64,000 nucleotides of DNA from Imbricaverruca yamaguchii. Taxonomy: Eukaryota; Arthropoda; Thecostraca; Neoverrucidae. A program made the translations under genes and the position numbers. This document shows, piece after piece, positions 1 to 57,159 of the stretch. The notes under the pieces were generated by a model, which saw only the letters and a program-made list of their open reading frames with translations, ran no database searches and was not told the origin of the DNA. How positions within the stretch are numbered: the first letter of the stretch is position 1; each line of letters starts with the position of its first letter. The stretch spans positions 310,001 through 374,000 of the forward strand of contig JAOTOL010001321.1 in NCBI GenBank assembly GCA_034440575.1, written 5' to 3'.

Positions 1-835
1 TAAAATTGTTATGATATTATGTTACATGGAGGCATTACTTTCGACAATAAATGTATGCAGATAGCTGTCGACGTTTGGACAATGAGGTCCCGGCCACTAT
101 GCTTAACACGCTCCCTGGAGGGGGGTGGGGGCGAAATCCGCCCACTCCTCCGGTGTTTCGTAGATAACTCCAGATATTACCGTCCGATATACGTCATGTT
201 TTGTGTACCTGCTAATAAATGACCGGCGCGTTGTTTAAAGTAAGAAAAATGAAAATATACCGAACAATATTTGAGTTAGAGGTCGCTAAAGTCAAAACAT
301 TTTACCAGCGCCAGACCACAAATATCGGTGCTGATGCGCTCGCCATTTATTGGCAAAAAGGAAGTGTTCATGGCAAAACTAGCGACTTATTTGATGTACA
401 TTGTCATGCTACAGTGTTTCAAAGTCATGTCAAGTCACCGAGGTCAGGTCAGGTCAAGTTCATGACAGGTTAACACACACCCTGGAAGAGGGATGGCTAA
501 ATCCGCCAACCCCTCCGATTTTTCGAACATAATTTCATATTGTACCGGCCGATATACGCCAGTTTCTTGCGTGCCTGCTTAGAAATGACCGGTGCATGGT
601 TTAAAGCAAGAAAAATGAAAATCGGCCGAAAAGTTGTAAAGTCAGGGGCCGTTAAAGTAAAAACAATTCGCAGCTCCAGACCACAAAAATCTGCATTGAT
701 GCGCTTCCCGTATATTGGCAAAAGGGAAGTGTTCTTGAAGACACTAGCAGCTTGTTTGTTGCATATTGTTATGATATATAATTTAACTGTCATGTGAGGT
801 CGCCGATGCCAACTCAGGTCAAGTTCATAACAGGC
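1..835 (+). repeat. tandem satellite, unit about 368 bp
   Basis: Bases about 110-470 and 478-835 are diverged direct copies. Both contain a CCTGGA start, a CCGATATACG stretch, AAGAAAAATGAAAAT, CCAGACCACAAA, TATTGGCAAAA and an end with AGGTCAAGTTCAT.ACAGG. The first 60 bases match the end of a unit (ATTGTTATGATAT), so the array extends left of the window. No protein is recognised in it. Confidence 0.75.
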
Positions 836-3800
836 TAATGAAACCAAACTTGGTCAACTGGAATGTGTCATAAATGCGAATAACTGTCATGCGATTGATG
901 TCACTTTACGTGTTACTCCCTACACATCCAAAAATCTACTGTTTGTCATTGTGTGCGTAAGCATTTCTATACTTTATTCATGTATTTCACTCCTTTCTTT
1001 GCGAAGCGGATTGTGCCGAGCAGCCAAACGGAGCAGTCGGGTTGGGAGCCCGGTTCCGATAACTGGAGCAGGTAATGACCTGATAAAGTGCTCTTATATA
1101 GGTGACCTAAAGTCAAATGGCGGATCTGACATCTGTATTGGATCATTATTAATGTCCAAAACATCACTAATGCCAATTTTGGAGCATGCAAACACAATCA
1201 TAACTATCCATGACAATGAGAAGCCAAGCCACGCAAAACGAGAACATTTTGATATTTTGACCTCATTTGACCTTGGAGATATTGACCTAAGGTCACGAAC
1301 ATTGCACACAATATAGTTCACTATCGTGCCCATCCACCCTACGAATTTCGTTGCTCTAGCCTTCATAGGAGCCGAGATCATAGGGGGAGGGATAGGGGGA
1401 CATCCATGAGGAGAAATTGGAGATTATAGATGGATCAATTATATTCGTATGAGCTATGAGGAAACTGCAATGCATGCTGGACCAGTTTGATTGCTTTAAA
1501 AGGCATCTGATAAATGCGTCACTTGCGAAAGGAATTGTTCGGCAACGACCTACTGGAACTGGTATTTTGATATGTTTTGCAGACGTACGTCACGTTGACG
1601 AACGTAAGCTTTCATATGTTCCTACATCAGTTTCACCAGCTCGTCTACATACTTCGCGAGGATTATTTTCTAAAATTGAAGAATACGTAACTGCATTTTT
1701 ATTCATCGCTGGTTGTTCTTTCTGCCTCCACTGCACAACCAGCTCATGTGTCTCCTTTGATGACGCGGTGTCATCATTTTTAATGTTTATATAGGCCGTG
1801 TTTTGACCTTTCACACCTAATCTGGATTGGACTTAACGTGATCCACCACTGACTCCGATTTGACTCAGACCAGTAACGTGCACACCAGGCCTAACTTGCC
1901 CCCGGACGTCTCCTAAACACGTGACTGACACGTGGTCGAAAGGTAGGCACGATCCCGAATAGTAGCCGACGATATCCGAAGGGTAAGAACATCCGTGTCA
2001 CGGGAGGAACGTTGGCCGATCAAAACTGGCCATGATGTCGATCGCTGGTGCTCTGTCTACACCGTACTGAATACTTGTCCTGCCCTTGCCCTGCCCCACA
2101 TACATCACAACAGGCTTCGTGTCACTTTTCCATTCACATCATGTACAACACGTCCACCATGGCTGAAACTAGACTAGGAATTAACCGTTTGAGATGACAG
2201 CGGCAATTGCACTGCATGCTTGTGAATGCGTCATATCTGCATAATTTGGGCATGCATATATGCAGCAAACCTTTACCCCTTGAGGTTTTTTCTCTATCGA
2301 GCACGAAACATTCTCGATGATCCTGCAAAGGTTTAGTGGCTCAATCAATTGTTCAATGATCCTTGCGTACACATGTAAGCACACCAAGAGCTGGTTGAGA
2401 ATAGCAACGGTACAGATAAAAGGGGAGAAGGTCAAATAATGGAAAGCCGTTCATCGAAAACTAACCAAAGCTGGCTCCGTATATGAAGGGATAGTACACA
2501 GATTACACTAAGCCTTATCTTTGGAAAAATAAAAATAGACACCCCATATTATAAATTCAGGTGATATTCCAACATACCTTCTGAGCACCATCTCATCAAA
2601 ACAAATCACCAGAACACGGTATTAATTTATCTCACAGCGATCCACAGTATTCAACCAAACTTGGCTTATCTGATCAAGAGACATCTTCGAATGTTTTGGA
2701 CAACAAATATGCCGGTGAGGACATCTGTCTGGTCAATGAAATCATATATGAGCTGATCTTGCAGATGGCGCCGCAAAGCTGATGTGCTTCTAGTAATGCC
2801 ATGTCACTGACACAGCACGAAAGGAACAGATAGGGTTATCATATCTAAAGCAGTTAAGTACGTGTATAATTACTCGTAATCCACAGTTCCTTGAGGAATT
2901 AGCATGGAATCTATCCATCCACCAGGAATCCACATCCATCTTCCTGGAGGGTGATGGCACCGACCGTTTAATTTGAAATATAAATTTGGCCGGTAAGCAT
3001 CAAACTTGGCAACGTACACTGAATGGATTTATTCCTGCTCTTGCACCTTTGATGGTATTGATTATCTGACCTCGATAGTTGTCACATGGTCGGTCCACAT
3101 TGGCGGTATGGAGAATTAACATTCAAAAGCATTATATATATATATATATTATATTTTCACTTAATGGCATTCACTTAATTGGCATTCACTTCACATGATG
3201 GCATTCGCTTAATATGTCGCAGTACAGTGTTGTTTGCATTGATGGGTCCTCGATGGCGCAAATTACGATTTTGAGGTTTTTGTCGGCTTCTTGATCTAGG
3301 CGTTCTGAGCTGCGAGTGACGAATATTTTCAGGCCATGGATACATTCATCCAGTGGCTCATTAGCTTTAGTTTTTACTGCTCATCTATTATCCATATAAA
3401 TATCACGGATATATCAAGCCTAATTGCATGAGAAGTCACGGTGATCGTATATTAGTCAGGGACCTGCCCTTAAGTTGGAGCTAGAGGTGTGTATTATAGA
3501 AGGTAACCGACTTTGGAGTGTATGGAAGCACGTTGTTGGAAGAAAACAACAATTCCACCAACGTGTCACGAGGAGATACTTAGATCACATTTCAATGATT
3601 TGTTTGTTTTTAAACGATATCACGGTCCACGGTGCCTTGTGAACTTTTGTCACGCTACCCATGTGTTGGTCGCTGGCCCTTTGTCTCTTTGTCGTGACAA
3701 TATTATCAAGTTATTTTAGATGTTGGTGGAAGACACCACGGTCATGCCCGCCCTTGAAGATAAATTAAAAAAGAAATTGGTACATTTTTGCGTATTAGAC

Positions 3801-6767
3801 GACATTAGTAGGTTGTGCCCTGGCAGTGGATACTAACACCGCTGGAGATACAGAAGGTACGAAATGTGCAATAAGCTAAGGCAAACCTTTACGCACGTAA
3901 AGCTTCTTTTGGACAATATCCGCGAATTGCGCACTGATTTTTAGGAGTGAAATAATAGTTCTGTCATCATCGGGTTTTCAACCTTTGCGCGCGTCTGAGG
4001 CCTCGCCTTTGCGTGTTGGCCGAAGGCGGGGCCTCATAACATCTGTGTGCGATCTGTTGATCGTTGTACGTTGATTAACTTTGTGCCCCTGGTCCACGAG
4101 CATGTCTCTTCGCTCAGTGATGCAGCATCGAAGTTGACGTGTCACCGCTTCATCGCACCGGCTCCTTCACATACTTTAAGCAACTGCTCGACTATCTCTG
4201 ACAGTGAGGCAGTCGTGGTCCGTGCCTTTTGGTTCCAGAATTTGTCATTGCCCATCTAAGATTCGGTTGAACGTTTTCATTCGGATTACTCCCAATGCAC
4301 TTTCATCTGTTCGCGCTGTGCATCTGCGATTCCTTCAAAAACTCTCGAGCGGCCCAATCCCACAGCACAAAGCATGACTGCATTGGCAGCCTTCCATTCT
4401 GTGTTTATTCCTTGCATACGGCGGATACATTCAGAAGTGGAGAAAAGTCCACTGCTTCTCCAACGATTGCACTGAGGTATAGTAAACGAAAGACAACTTT
4501 GTGAATATTTGTGGCCACCAGAAAGATTGGAGTATCAGACATGAGCGGATTTCATTTCGGCAACCGCGCACGACAAAAATTGCATGCATTTGGTGGGTCG
4601 CTAAGCGTGTGGTATACTGTGTAAGCCTCCAACTGTCAGTATATGGGTAAATCGCAGCCTTTCAACATTCTTTGAAAATTGTGGGTCGTGCCTCAGAGCT
4701 AAGTTTAAGTCTTCTCTGTCTCGGCGTCCGAAACGTGTACTGTGGCCGATAAACCTACAGCTCGGTTACGTGATCTCTTGAAAAGCGTAACGGGGTTCAA
4801 ACGCTTTGTGCCGTAACATGGAAAGAGTGCATGACAGTCGAGATAATGATATATGATTAGACACGGGCCACTGCGTACGCCGTGTCCGTAACTTACATGC
4901 ATGACGCTGCCTTGAATAGTGCTGTGTTGGACTTTGGAGGCCCATACACATGTTGTACATATGCACCTGCCATGTTCATGATTCGTTTTTAGCTAAGCAG
5001 ATTAAGGATTAGCAGGTTAAGCAGGTAAAGTAAACTTGTCAAGTGATGTGAAGAAGTTGAGCTATGACGCAATGTCTAGAGGCATGGTTGGTGTACTTTG
5101 CAGGCATTACACTTTTAAAACTTTTTAATAATATGTTGAAGACGTTTTTATAGATAATTGCTCCTATCTGGAAAAATATATCAGGGTCGACATGGCATTC
5201 ATCATTGATTGAGCATGAAGTTGGTCAGTAACCGAGTTTGACGTGAAATTCGATGTCTTTCGTATCAGCATTTATTAGTCAGAATTGGTGAAAGCTGGGT
5301 TAAGGTTGGTGGATATTTTGCACGTGGCACCTTCAAGGCGGACGCCATTACTTGCCATTGCATAATCAGCATAATTTGAAGTGCGATTGCTGAACCACAC
5401 CTGGTTATTAGTCACGTGTACTGCGTAGTCAGTGCGATGGTTTGATGGAACTATGATAAACAATACACAGAGCTTGTTCCATGTACCTGAATTCCACCAC
5501 CCAATTGGAAAATTCCAGTTCAGCGGCGTAATCTTCACTGCGCGGTCAGCAGTGCATCAAAACATCGTCACTTTTCTCAGTGCACCTCTCAGCTCAGCTC
5601 TCCTAGGTTCTACTTATCCGAATTGCTGATCCTGGACCTACTCTGGAAGGTAGTTAGTCAGCCAATGGCATCGACAATTGGGTGCCATTGGAGGCGTCTC
5701 ATGTGATGGAACGTACTGACTTGTTGCCCCTCTCGCGGGTCTATCCAGCTTAGTGACCAAACAAATAAAGCGAGCATTTGTTCAACCACCGTCCCCTCCC
5801 CATCAGAGCGGTAGATGACTTGGCCCGTAAATTCTGGTCTGTTCCGCACCCTGTATACACTGCCGTCAGACACCATTATGTGAGGGTATGGGAGGAATGG
5901 CATGGACGTGCAGCCCAATCTTTAGGATTGCCCATGCTACGTTTAGAGTTTCTCTGCCACACGTACTTCGCTGGCAATTGGCGATCTCGCACACCACCAA
6001 GAGCGAGTATTTCCATTCAAGAATCGGACACATGCACTGGACGCACGTACATTTACCAGCCAATTAATATGGTTTTAATTTAGTCGCTACGCCTCCCGGC
6101 GGCAGACGCTCGGCGGCAAAAGTCTGGTCTCGCAAACAGGAGGTCAAGGGGTACCAGGTACCCAAGAACCATTCCTCACCAGGATTAGAAGGCGGCCAGG
6201 TGGTCTTGGCAAGCGAGGGCGAACATGCATTCCCGCGCCACTAGGCCGCCACCGTTCTCCGACCGCAAGCCTACTGAGTGCCGCGCGACTTACTTCACCA
6301 GTCGTCACAATTCCGGCTCAGTAGACGAGCAGTGCGCTGCCATTGCGGCATCCAACTGCCCGAATGTGTGGTAGTCTTTATATGATAAGCTACGTACAAT
6401 GATGAATTGAAAAGATAACATCTGCAGGGCAAGTGGGCTGGATTGGAGCGCTAACAAAAGCGCTTGCGTGAACTGTTCTCCATCGGAAACAGATGAACAA
6501 TGATAATGTCACATTGAGATGCTGATCGATATCTTGATAACGCTGCTCAATCCAACGACTCGAACATTGTCTGAAAGAAAGGCTGGCGATCTCTCGCCAA
6601 ACTAGAGCAGGGGTGTGGTTGATATCCGGGTCCGAAAATCGTCAAATTGGATAGAGAAAATATCAAATGAGCACCAGCATGCTACAAAACTAGGGGATTC
6701 GACTCCCACCCCATCTCAGAACCACCCGGGATCACCAACCATGTCTGAAAGTTGAAGCTTACAAGTA
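836..6767. other. intergenic stretch without a recognised gene
   Basis: Only short open frames, none recognisable. A short (TA)n run lies at 3132-3150. Clusters of TGACCT/AGGTCA occur at 1076-1300 (AGGTGACCTAAAGTCA, TTTGACCTCATTTGACCTT, TTGACCTAAGGTCA). Nothing else stands out. Confidence 0.5.
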
Positions 6768-7005
6768 GAGCGCAGCACCATACCGCAATGTCGTGCCATA
6801 CCGAGCACCATACCGCAGTGCTATGTCATACCGAGCACAATACCGCAGTGATATGCCATATCGCAGCACCATACCGCAGTGCTATGCCATACCGAGCACC
6901 ATACCGCAGTGATATGCCATACCGCAGCACCATACCGCAGTGATATGCCATATCGCAGCACCATACCGCAGTGCTATGCCATACCGCATCACCACGCCGT
7001 AGTGC
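6768..7005 (+). repeat. minisatellite, unit 30-31 bp
   Basis: About eight tandem units built around CACCATACCGCAGTG and ATATGCCATACCGAG. Starts of ATACCGCA recur at 6780, 6810, 6840 and 6871. The short open frames here are only the repeat read through. Confidence 0.9.
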
Positions 7006-7921
7006 TGTGAACATGTAAGATGTAGAGGTCCGTGGTAAACAGACCTGAAGCGCCTCATTCCCATGAACTATAAACTATCATCCGAATTACTTCATCTAAG
7101 GTTAAAGCTGTCCGAAATTTGACCAAGTAGCATGACTGGCATGCTAATACGTCACCGAAGATGACTTCAGAAGCCTCTTGAGTAGTGAGGGTAAATACTC
7201 GTTCCTACAATGTTTTGAGACAAAATTGAAGAAGCTTAGGGCAAGCTCTCAAACTATCACTTATTGATGGTTGTACTTATTGACCTAGTCCAGCTTTATT
7301 TACGAAATTGTTTTGCACTGGTCATATTTTACCATACCGGTGTACTTACGGATGCGCAAGGAACATTTTTGCGTGCTATATAGAATCGCCACCAAAACAC
7401 CATGCATATTTCAATATCGCTCATTATGCGAATGTAATGGTTACCAGCTAAGAATAGTGCACACACGGATCCATCCTCGTGCCTCCACGGCAGTCGGTAT
7501 TCGCTCTGTGGTGAATGCTGGTGGCGCGACGTAATGTTGTCAAACGCAGCATGCAAGTAACATGAAACATCGTGCGATGTGTTGCCCGCGACCAATTCGT
7601 GGCATTGATGCTTACTATTTACACTTTGTGTATTAGTCGGCTTTTCGGATCAGGTCTAGTTGTCGGCAAAATCGGACAGCTTAAACGGAAGTTGTGAATA
7701 CACCGCAAGACTCTGCAACAGTAGTACATTTTCGAAGTTGCCTGGCAGTTGTAGATGCCTCCGGCTAACACGATTCTGGATTTGAATGCGCAGATTACAG
7801 CTGATGTTGGTCAAGTAAATGACATCATCGATGGAACTCACCAAACTATGCCCATCACAATTACCAAATTGGATGGACATACAGCTAAGCAGTTATACAA
7901 CGACCAGCCAACTAAAGGTAC
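7006..7921. other. no gene seen
   Basis: AT-rich unique sequence with only short, unrecognised open frames. Confidence 0.4.
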
Positions 7922-8092
7922 AGGGGACGAGTAACCTAGGGGTAAGTTGCTCGTCTCACAATCGGTTGTGAGTTCGAGTCTCACCTGTCGCTACTCTTCG
8001 CCCGCGACCAATCGGCGTGGGAGATTGGCGACGCTACATGACTCAACAGTCGATGTGTCGTAAAACCAATAACCAACCAACCAACAACTAAA
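7922..8092 (+). mobile_element. tRNA-derived SINE
   Basis: The head carries an A-box-like TAGGGGTAAGTTG and a B box AGTTCGAGTCT (7971-7981) within a perfect T-arm stem GTGAG/CTCAC. The anticodon stem does not pair well, so it is not a working tRNA gene. A tRNA-unrelated body follows. The element ends in a simple AACCAACC-type tail at about 8065-8092. This layout is typical of a SINE moved by a LINE partner. Confidence 0.7.
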
Positions 8093-8537
8093 GGTACACT
8101 CGTCACATGTTGTACCTACCTGCCAAAGCTGTCTCCTGATTCAGCGAGAGGCGCATTATTGATTGCTTCTTTGGCCATAGCACTCGTCTATTCATCTAAA
8201 CAACTGCACCATTTTTGAGCATGATGTATATACATAACTCTGATCATCAGCATGTGAGCGAGCATTTCCTAGATACACGTTGTGTAACTTGATACACAGT
8301 TGCAATATCTTCAAAACCAGGTGGATGATAGATGAAAAAATATTGTCCTTTATGGTGGCAAATCGTCACAGAGCAGATATTCATTTCCCCGTGGCAAAAA
8401 TGAAAAATGTTGGTTGAATAGTCAACGGGTTTCAAAGTTCCTTTTCATTTATTCACTCTGTCAATAATATCCTACTTGATCTGTATGTGTGGTAATGTGG
8501 ATGGCATCATGCTATAGGTCTGCTCTTCCTACTCCTA
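8093..8537. other. no gene seen
   Basis: Unique AT-rich sequence between the SINE and the TA tract. No recognisable frame. Confidence 0.4.
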
Positions 8538-8569
8538 GCCCTATACCCATATACATATACATACTATAT

Positions 8570-8610
<41 letters not shown>

Positions 8611-8617
8611 ATATATA

Positions 8618-8701
<84 letters not shown>
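8538..8701. repeat. (TA)n microsatellite
   Basis: About 160 bases of nearly pure TA with two short TTTTA/TATTATA interruptions. Such tracts are variable in length and often poorly assembled. Confidence 0.95.
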
Positions 8702-8703
<2 letters not shown>

Positions 8704-9316
8704 CAACCTGCATCGTATATGGTAGCTATGCAACTACATATGATGCGTTCCCCACCCGATGGACGTGTAGGGAGAGTGCAAGATCTTGCATAGAGTCTTG
8801 TTTCCGTTCTGAATTCCCTGTTATTGATTGAACACTGGCAGGCATCATGTGTTCCCGATGCTGGGTCGGAGCTTCCATCAATATATGGACCTCTTTATAT
8901 TAATAATTAGACAACATATTCATCAGTTACTGCACTATCCATCTGTTCCAATTTACGATTCGAACATGGTGCTACAAAATACTTGCAAAACTTTTCCAAC
9001 GTACTACACATACATGGATTGTTCGCACTACTGTTTTCATGGAATTATGAATAGCCATGAGCCATGCGTGGACACAAGCCTAACAGGTCACTAGACTGGG
9101 ACAGTGGTGGGTTTGAACATGTGCAATAAGCATAAGAACAGCATTATCATATGTTCCATAACACCTTCCGTTTAGAAAGTAAGGAATATTTTCATGACAA
9201 AGGATGTTAATTGGAACAAACTATCTCCCACTATTATATTATATTGTGATATATCGGTATCGACGTATATTCATAGTGGACACATACACATGCACACACA
9301 TATATGTATATATGTT

Positions 9317-9317
9317 C

Positions 9318-9363
<46 letters not shown>
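9317..9363. repeat. (TA)n microsatellite
   Basis: A pure TA run preceded by a CACACATATATG-type transition at 9283-9316. Confidence 0.93.
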
Positions 9364-9366
<3 letters not shown>

Positions 9367-12300
9367 ATCTTCAAGCTAGACTTTAACAAACGAAGCTTCA
9401 ATGAAGATATTTGACCGGATATTCATAGCAATAAGTATTCATATGCTAGAAAGCAGCTTCATTAAAGTTTCGTTTATTAAAGTCTAATTTGGAGAAGAAA
9501 CAAAATGTCACACTATACGAGATATATCGTCAAGAACCTCATATCCCATGATTATTGTTGAAAGGTGCCAGGAAGTGTATTGTTGTCCGTATGGGACAAC
9601 AGACAACCTGCCATCAGCACTGTACATTTTAACTATACCGTACTGTAGTTCGATTTACTGTACGAGTAGTTCAGCTTGCTGTAGTTCAACTTCTTGTCCA
9701 ACTTGCAGTGCAACTAGAAATAGTCGAGCATTCCCGAATCTCCTTCGTCATTTAGTCCACAGTAACAGATGCCACTCGTGCGCAAATTGCTGCAATTGAC
9801 TTATTAGATAACATATCAAGATTCCTATTAAAGAAAGTCAATGCATAGTGCTACTTTCAAACCAGAGGCCATAACTGCCGCAATAGGACAGGTATTAGCA
9901 AGCATAGCGAATTGTAGGCTGTCGCTAATGATAAATATTTCAAACATTACTCGAACCTAATGACCATGTCCGAATCAGAAAGCACCAAATCCACCCAGAT
10001 ATGCCACAGTTCATGTCGGTGCCATGGCTGAGATATCGATCTCTGGAATGCTATGAGCCCTTCGCTTTGCTGGGTAGCCATATCTCGGCCCAGTCGTGCT
10101 GAGAATTGCCGGGTGTCTGTTCGGGAATTTGAACTAACATTGCGGTACTCTAAGGCCACCTTGCGTTATTAGTTAGATTCATAAGCTTTTCTGACTCAGT
10201 TCGCATAGCTTGACTCAATAATTGTAAATGGTCAATAGCATGCACGCATCACGTAATTAGTATAGGTGACACAATCGTTCCGAAGTTGAAAGTGCGAAGT
10301 GAATTAACTATTACGCGCACCACACCCGGTAATCAAACAGTGTCGGAGGAAAGACTTCTAAATATTATGTGCCCTAGTCGTACTCTCAATCTTTTTCCTT
10401 TTACTGACAACGCATCGAATTGTACTTTTCAGATAGTACTTCAGCATAGCTCAAATCTGATACCGCTTGCAATTCTGGTGAAATCGCAAACTACACTAAT
10501 ACTTTCGGACCGCAGTAGTTGACTAGTTCTGTGAGTGTTGGGGAGATTAGCTAATGCCCCTCGTTCGGTTTGGAGCAATATTAATCAATCTTCAAACTTG
10601 ATGATTCTTCCATCTGCTTTGTGTATATCCTGTCAAAAACGACACGTATTACTCGTGGTGCCCTATACCTGTAGCCAGGAGACCGTGTTGCAATTGGACC
10701 TTTATTGTTCTTTCCGCTGATATATTACGAGTCAGCGGCAAGCCTGAGCTAGTGCGAGAGTTCACCAGAGTGGCTCGGCACAGCCATCACGTCTTCTAAC
10801 TGTAATAACTTGCTTGTTGCAGCGTTTCTCTTGCCTTTTCACTCACAGTCCAACTTGATTGTTAATAACTTTGATCCCGATATTTCACTTCAAGCAAACC
10901 TAATTTTTGCCGAAACAAAGAGGCCGCTTTTCCGCTACGCCAACGCTCAACAGCGTTCCGCAGTGTGATATGGCGGGTCAAGTTCTGATTGGTCCACCCC
11001 GAGCCAGGCCTGCTATGTTCACGTTGGTATCTATCAACTCCGATCACAATATTGCTCCTGAGGCACCCTCCAGCTTTGTCCAAATATAATGGCTTAGCGG
11101 TGACACCCTGGAGCTCCTGCAGCTACGATAGATTCGACGACAGATAAGGCAACTACGATACAATGCAACTACGATAAATTCGGCAGCGTAGACGGCGACA
11201 GTACGTCCCTGGAGCTGGGTGGTGTCTCGGCTAATCGGTGTCATATCAGCCGTGTTCTGTCAAGGAGTCATGACGGTTAGTTATTTCAACCTGTTAGTAA
11301 TGCAACTTGGTGAATGTTTTGCATAGGAGATCATATTAACTCTGCATATACATGCCATGGAGTGTTGTATGGACACTCAAAGCAATGCACTTATGACTGA
11401 ATTGCGAAAGGATTCTCCAGCGCAGCACTTGCACTCGCTCGTCTACTGCTCTAAAGGGCGTCTTATGACGATATATCTTATGTTGCCTTGCACAGAACGG
11501 CGAGGCATACCAGTTGGCTGCTGACGCTGAACAAACCACCTTGTGCTTGATGACACAACGCTTAACAAACAAAACAAGTCCTTCTAGGCGCCCAAAATTG
11601 GAGGACTTTTGCAGCTCTAATACTCAGGGACATAAATATGCAATAAGGAATCCAGGGGAAACATGAAAAATTCCAAAATCACGAGCCGTCTTCGTCTCTC
11701 TAGAATCGAGCCAACTTCAAGTCGCACGTATTGTATGGATATCGACATAGCTAAGTATGTTTAGGAAGGCGACTCCGGGGTTCAATATTCTCACCGTTTC
11801 GCAAAGTAACACACATCAAATATTGTTGTGAAATGGCGAACAACATGTTCACTTGATCTTACGCAGCACAGCACATTTGTACCCCACCGGGAACATACCT
11901 TGTCATCCGGGCACATTTGCACCCCACCGACAACATAGCTTGCCATTCGGCTGCTGGCCAGTCTTGCATGCAACTGTAGATGCAACCATGCGCACATTTC
12001 TTAAGCTTCTGCAGTTAAGTGGGCGCATTGAGAGCTGCATTCCTGGCACACATACTTGTGGCTGGCTTCTGAAGTGGCCATCGCACTCCAGTGCCAACCA
12101 GGTGCGTCATTGGCCTATTGTACTTCCTCAGCCAAGCTGAAACTCTCACTTTTCGACTAAACTGGTCTGGCCGTCTGCCTCACGCGGCGGCGCGATCCCG
12201 TTGATCCACACGCGCCACGGCACGCGATCTCATCTGCTCCCCTCGCGTCACGGTTGGCCATCCGGAGAGCCGGCGGACGCTGGCGTGCACGAATGTGGTG

Positions 12301-12389
12301 TGCTGACGTGGATGCGATGATGTGATGCGATGACGTCGCACGAGCGGCGGTCGACTGGCGTGACGGTGACACGGCGGCGTCTGCGGCAG
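9364..12389. other. no gene seen; possible 5' flank or upstream intron of the protease gene
   Basis: Holds short degenerate repeats: GTAGTTCNACTT-like units at about 9645-9720, and two ~42-bp copies around CACATTTGCACCCCACCG at 11871-11950. The stretch 12157-12390 is GC-rich and leads into exon 1. The exon with the start codon and signal peptide should be here or further left, but I could not identify one. Confidence 0.4.
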
Positions 12390-57059
<44,670 letters not shown>

Positions 57060-57152
57060 CAGGTTAGTGCCTGCTTTTCTGCCTGGCACATGATCACTGA
57101 ATGACTGTATACATGCGGTCCAAAATCTCTGATCCCTCTTTCGTCAATATGA

Positions 57153-57158
57153 ATTAAA
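57153..57158 (+). promoter_or_regulatory. possible polyadenylation signal ATTAAA
   Basis: The variant signal ATTAAA lies 94 bases after the stop codon of the protease gene and is followed by a GT-rich stretch (GTCCGTTGGTTGT). No AATAAA was noticed close to the stop. Chance occurrence is quite possible. Confidence 0.3.
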
Positions 57159-57159
57159 T

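Noticed and set aside
7922..7995. Functional tRNA gene
   Set aside because: The T arm is good but the anticodon arm does not pair, and a SINE body and tail follow.
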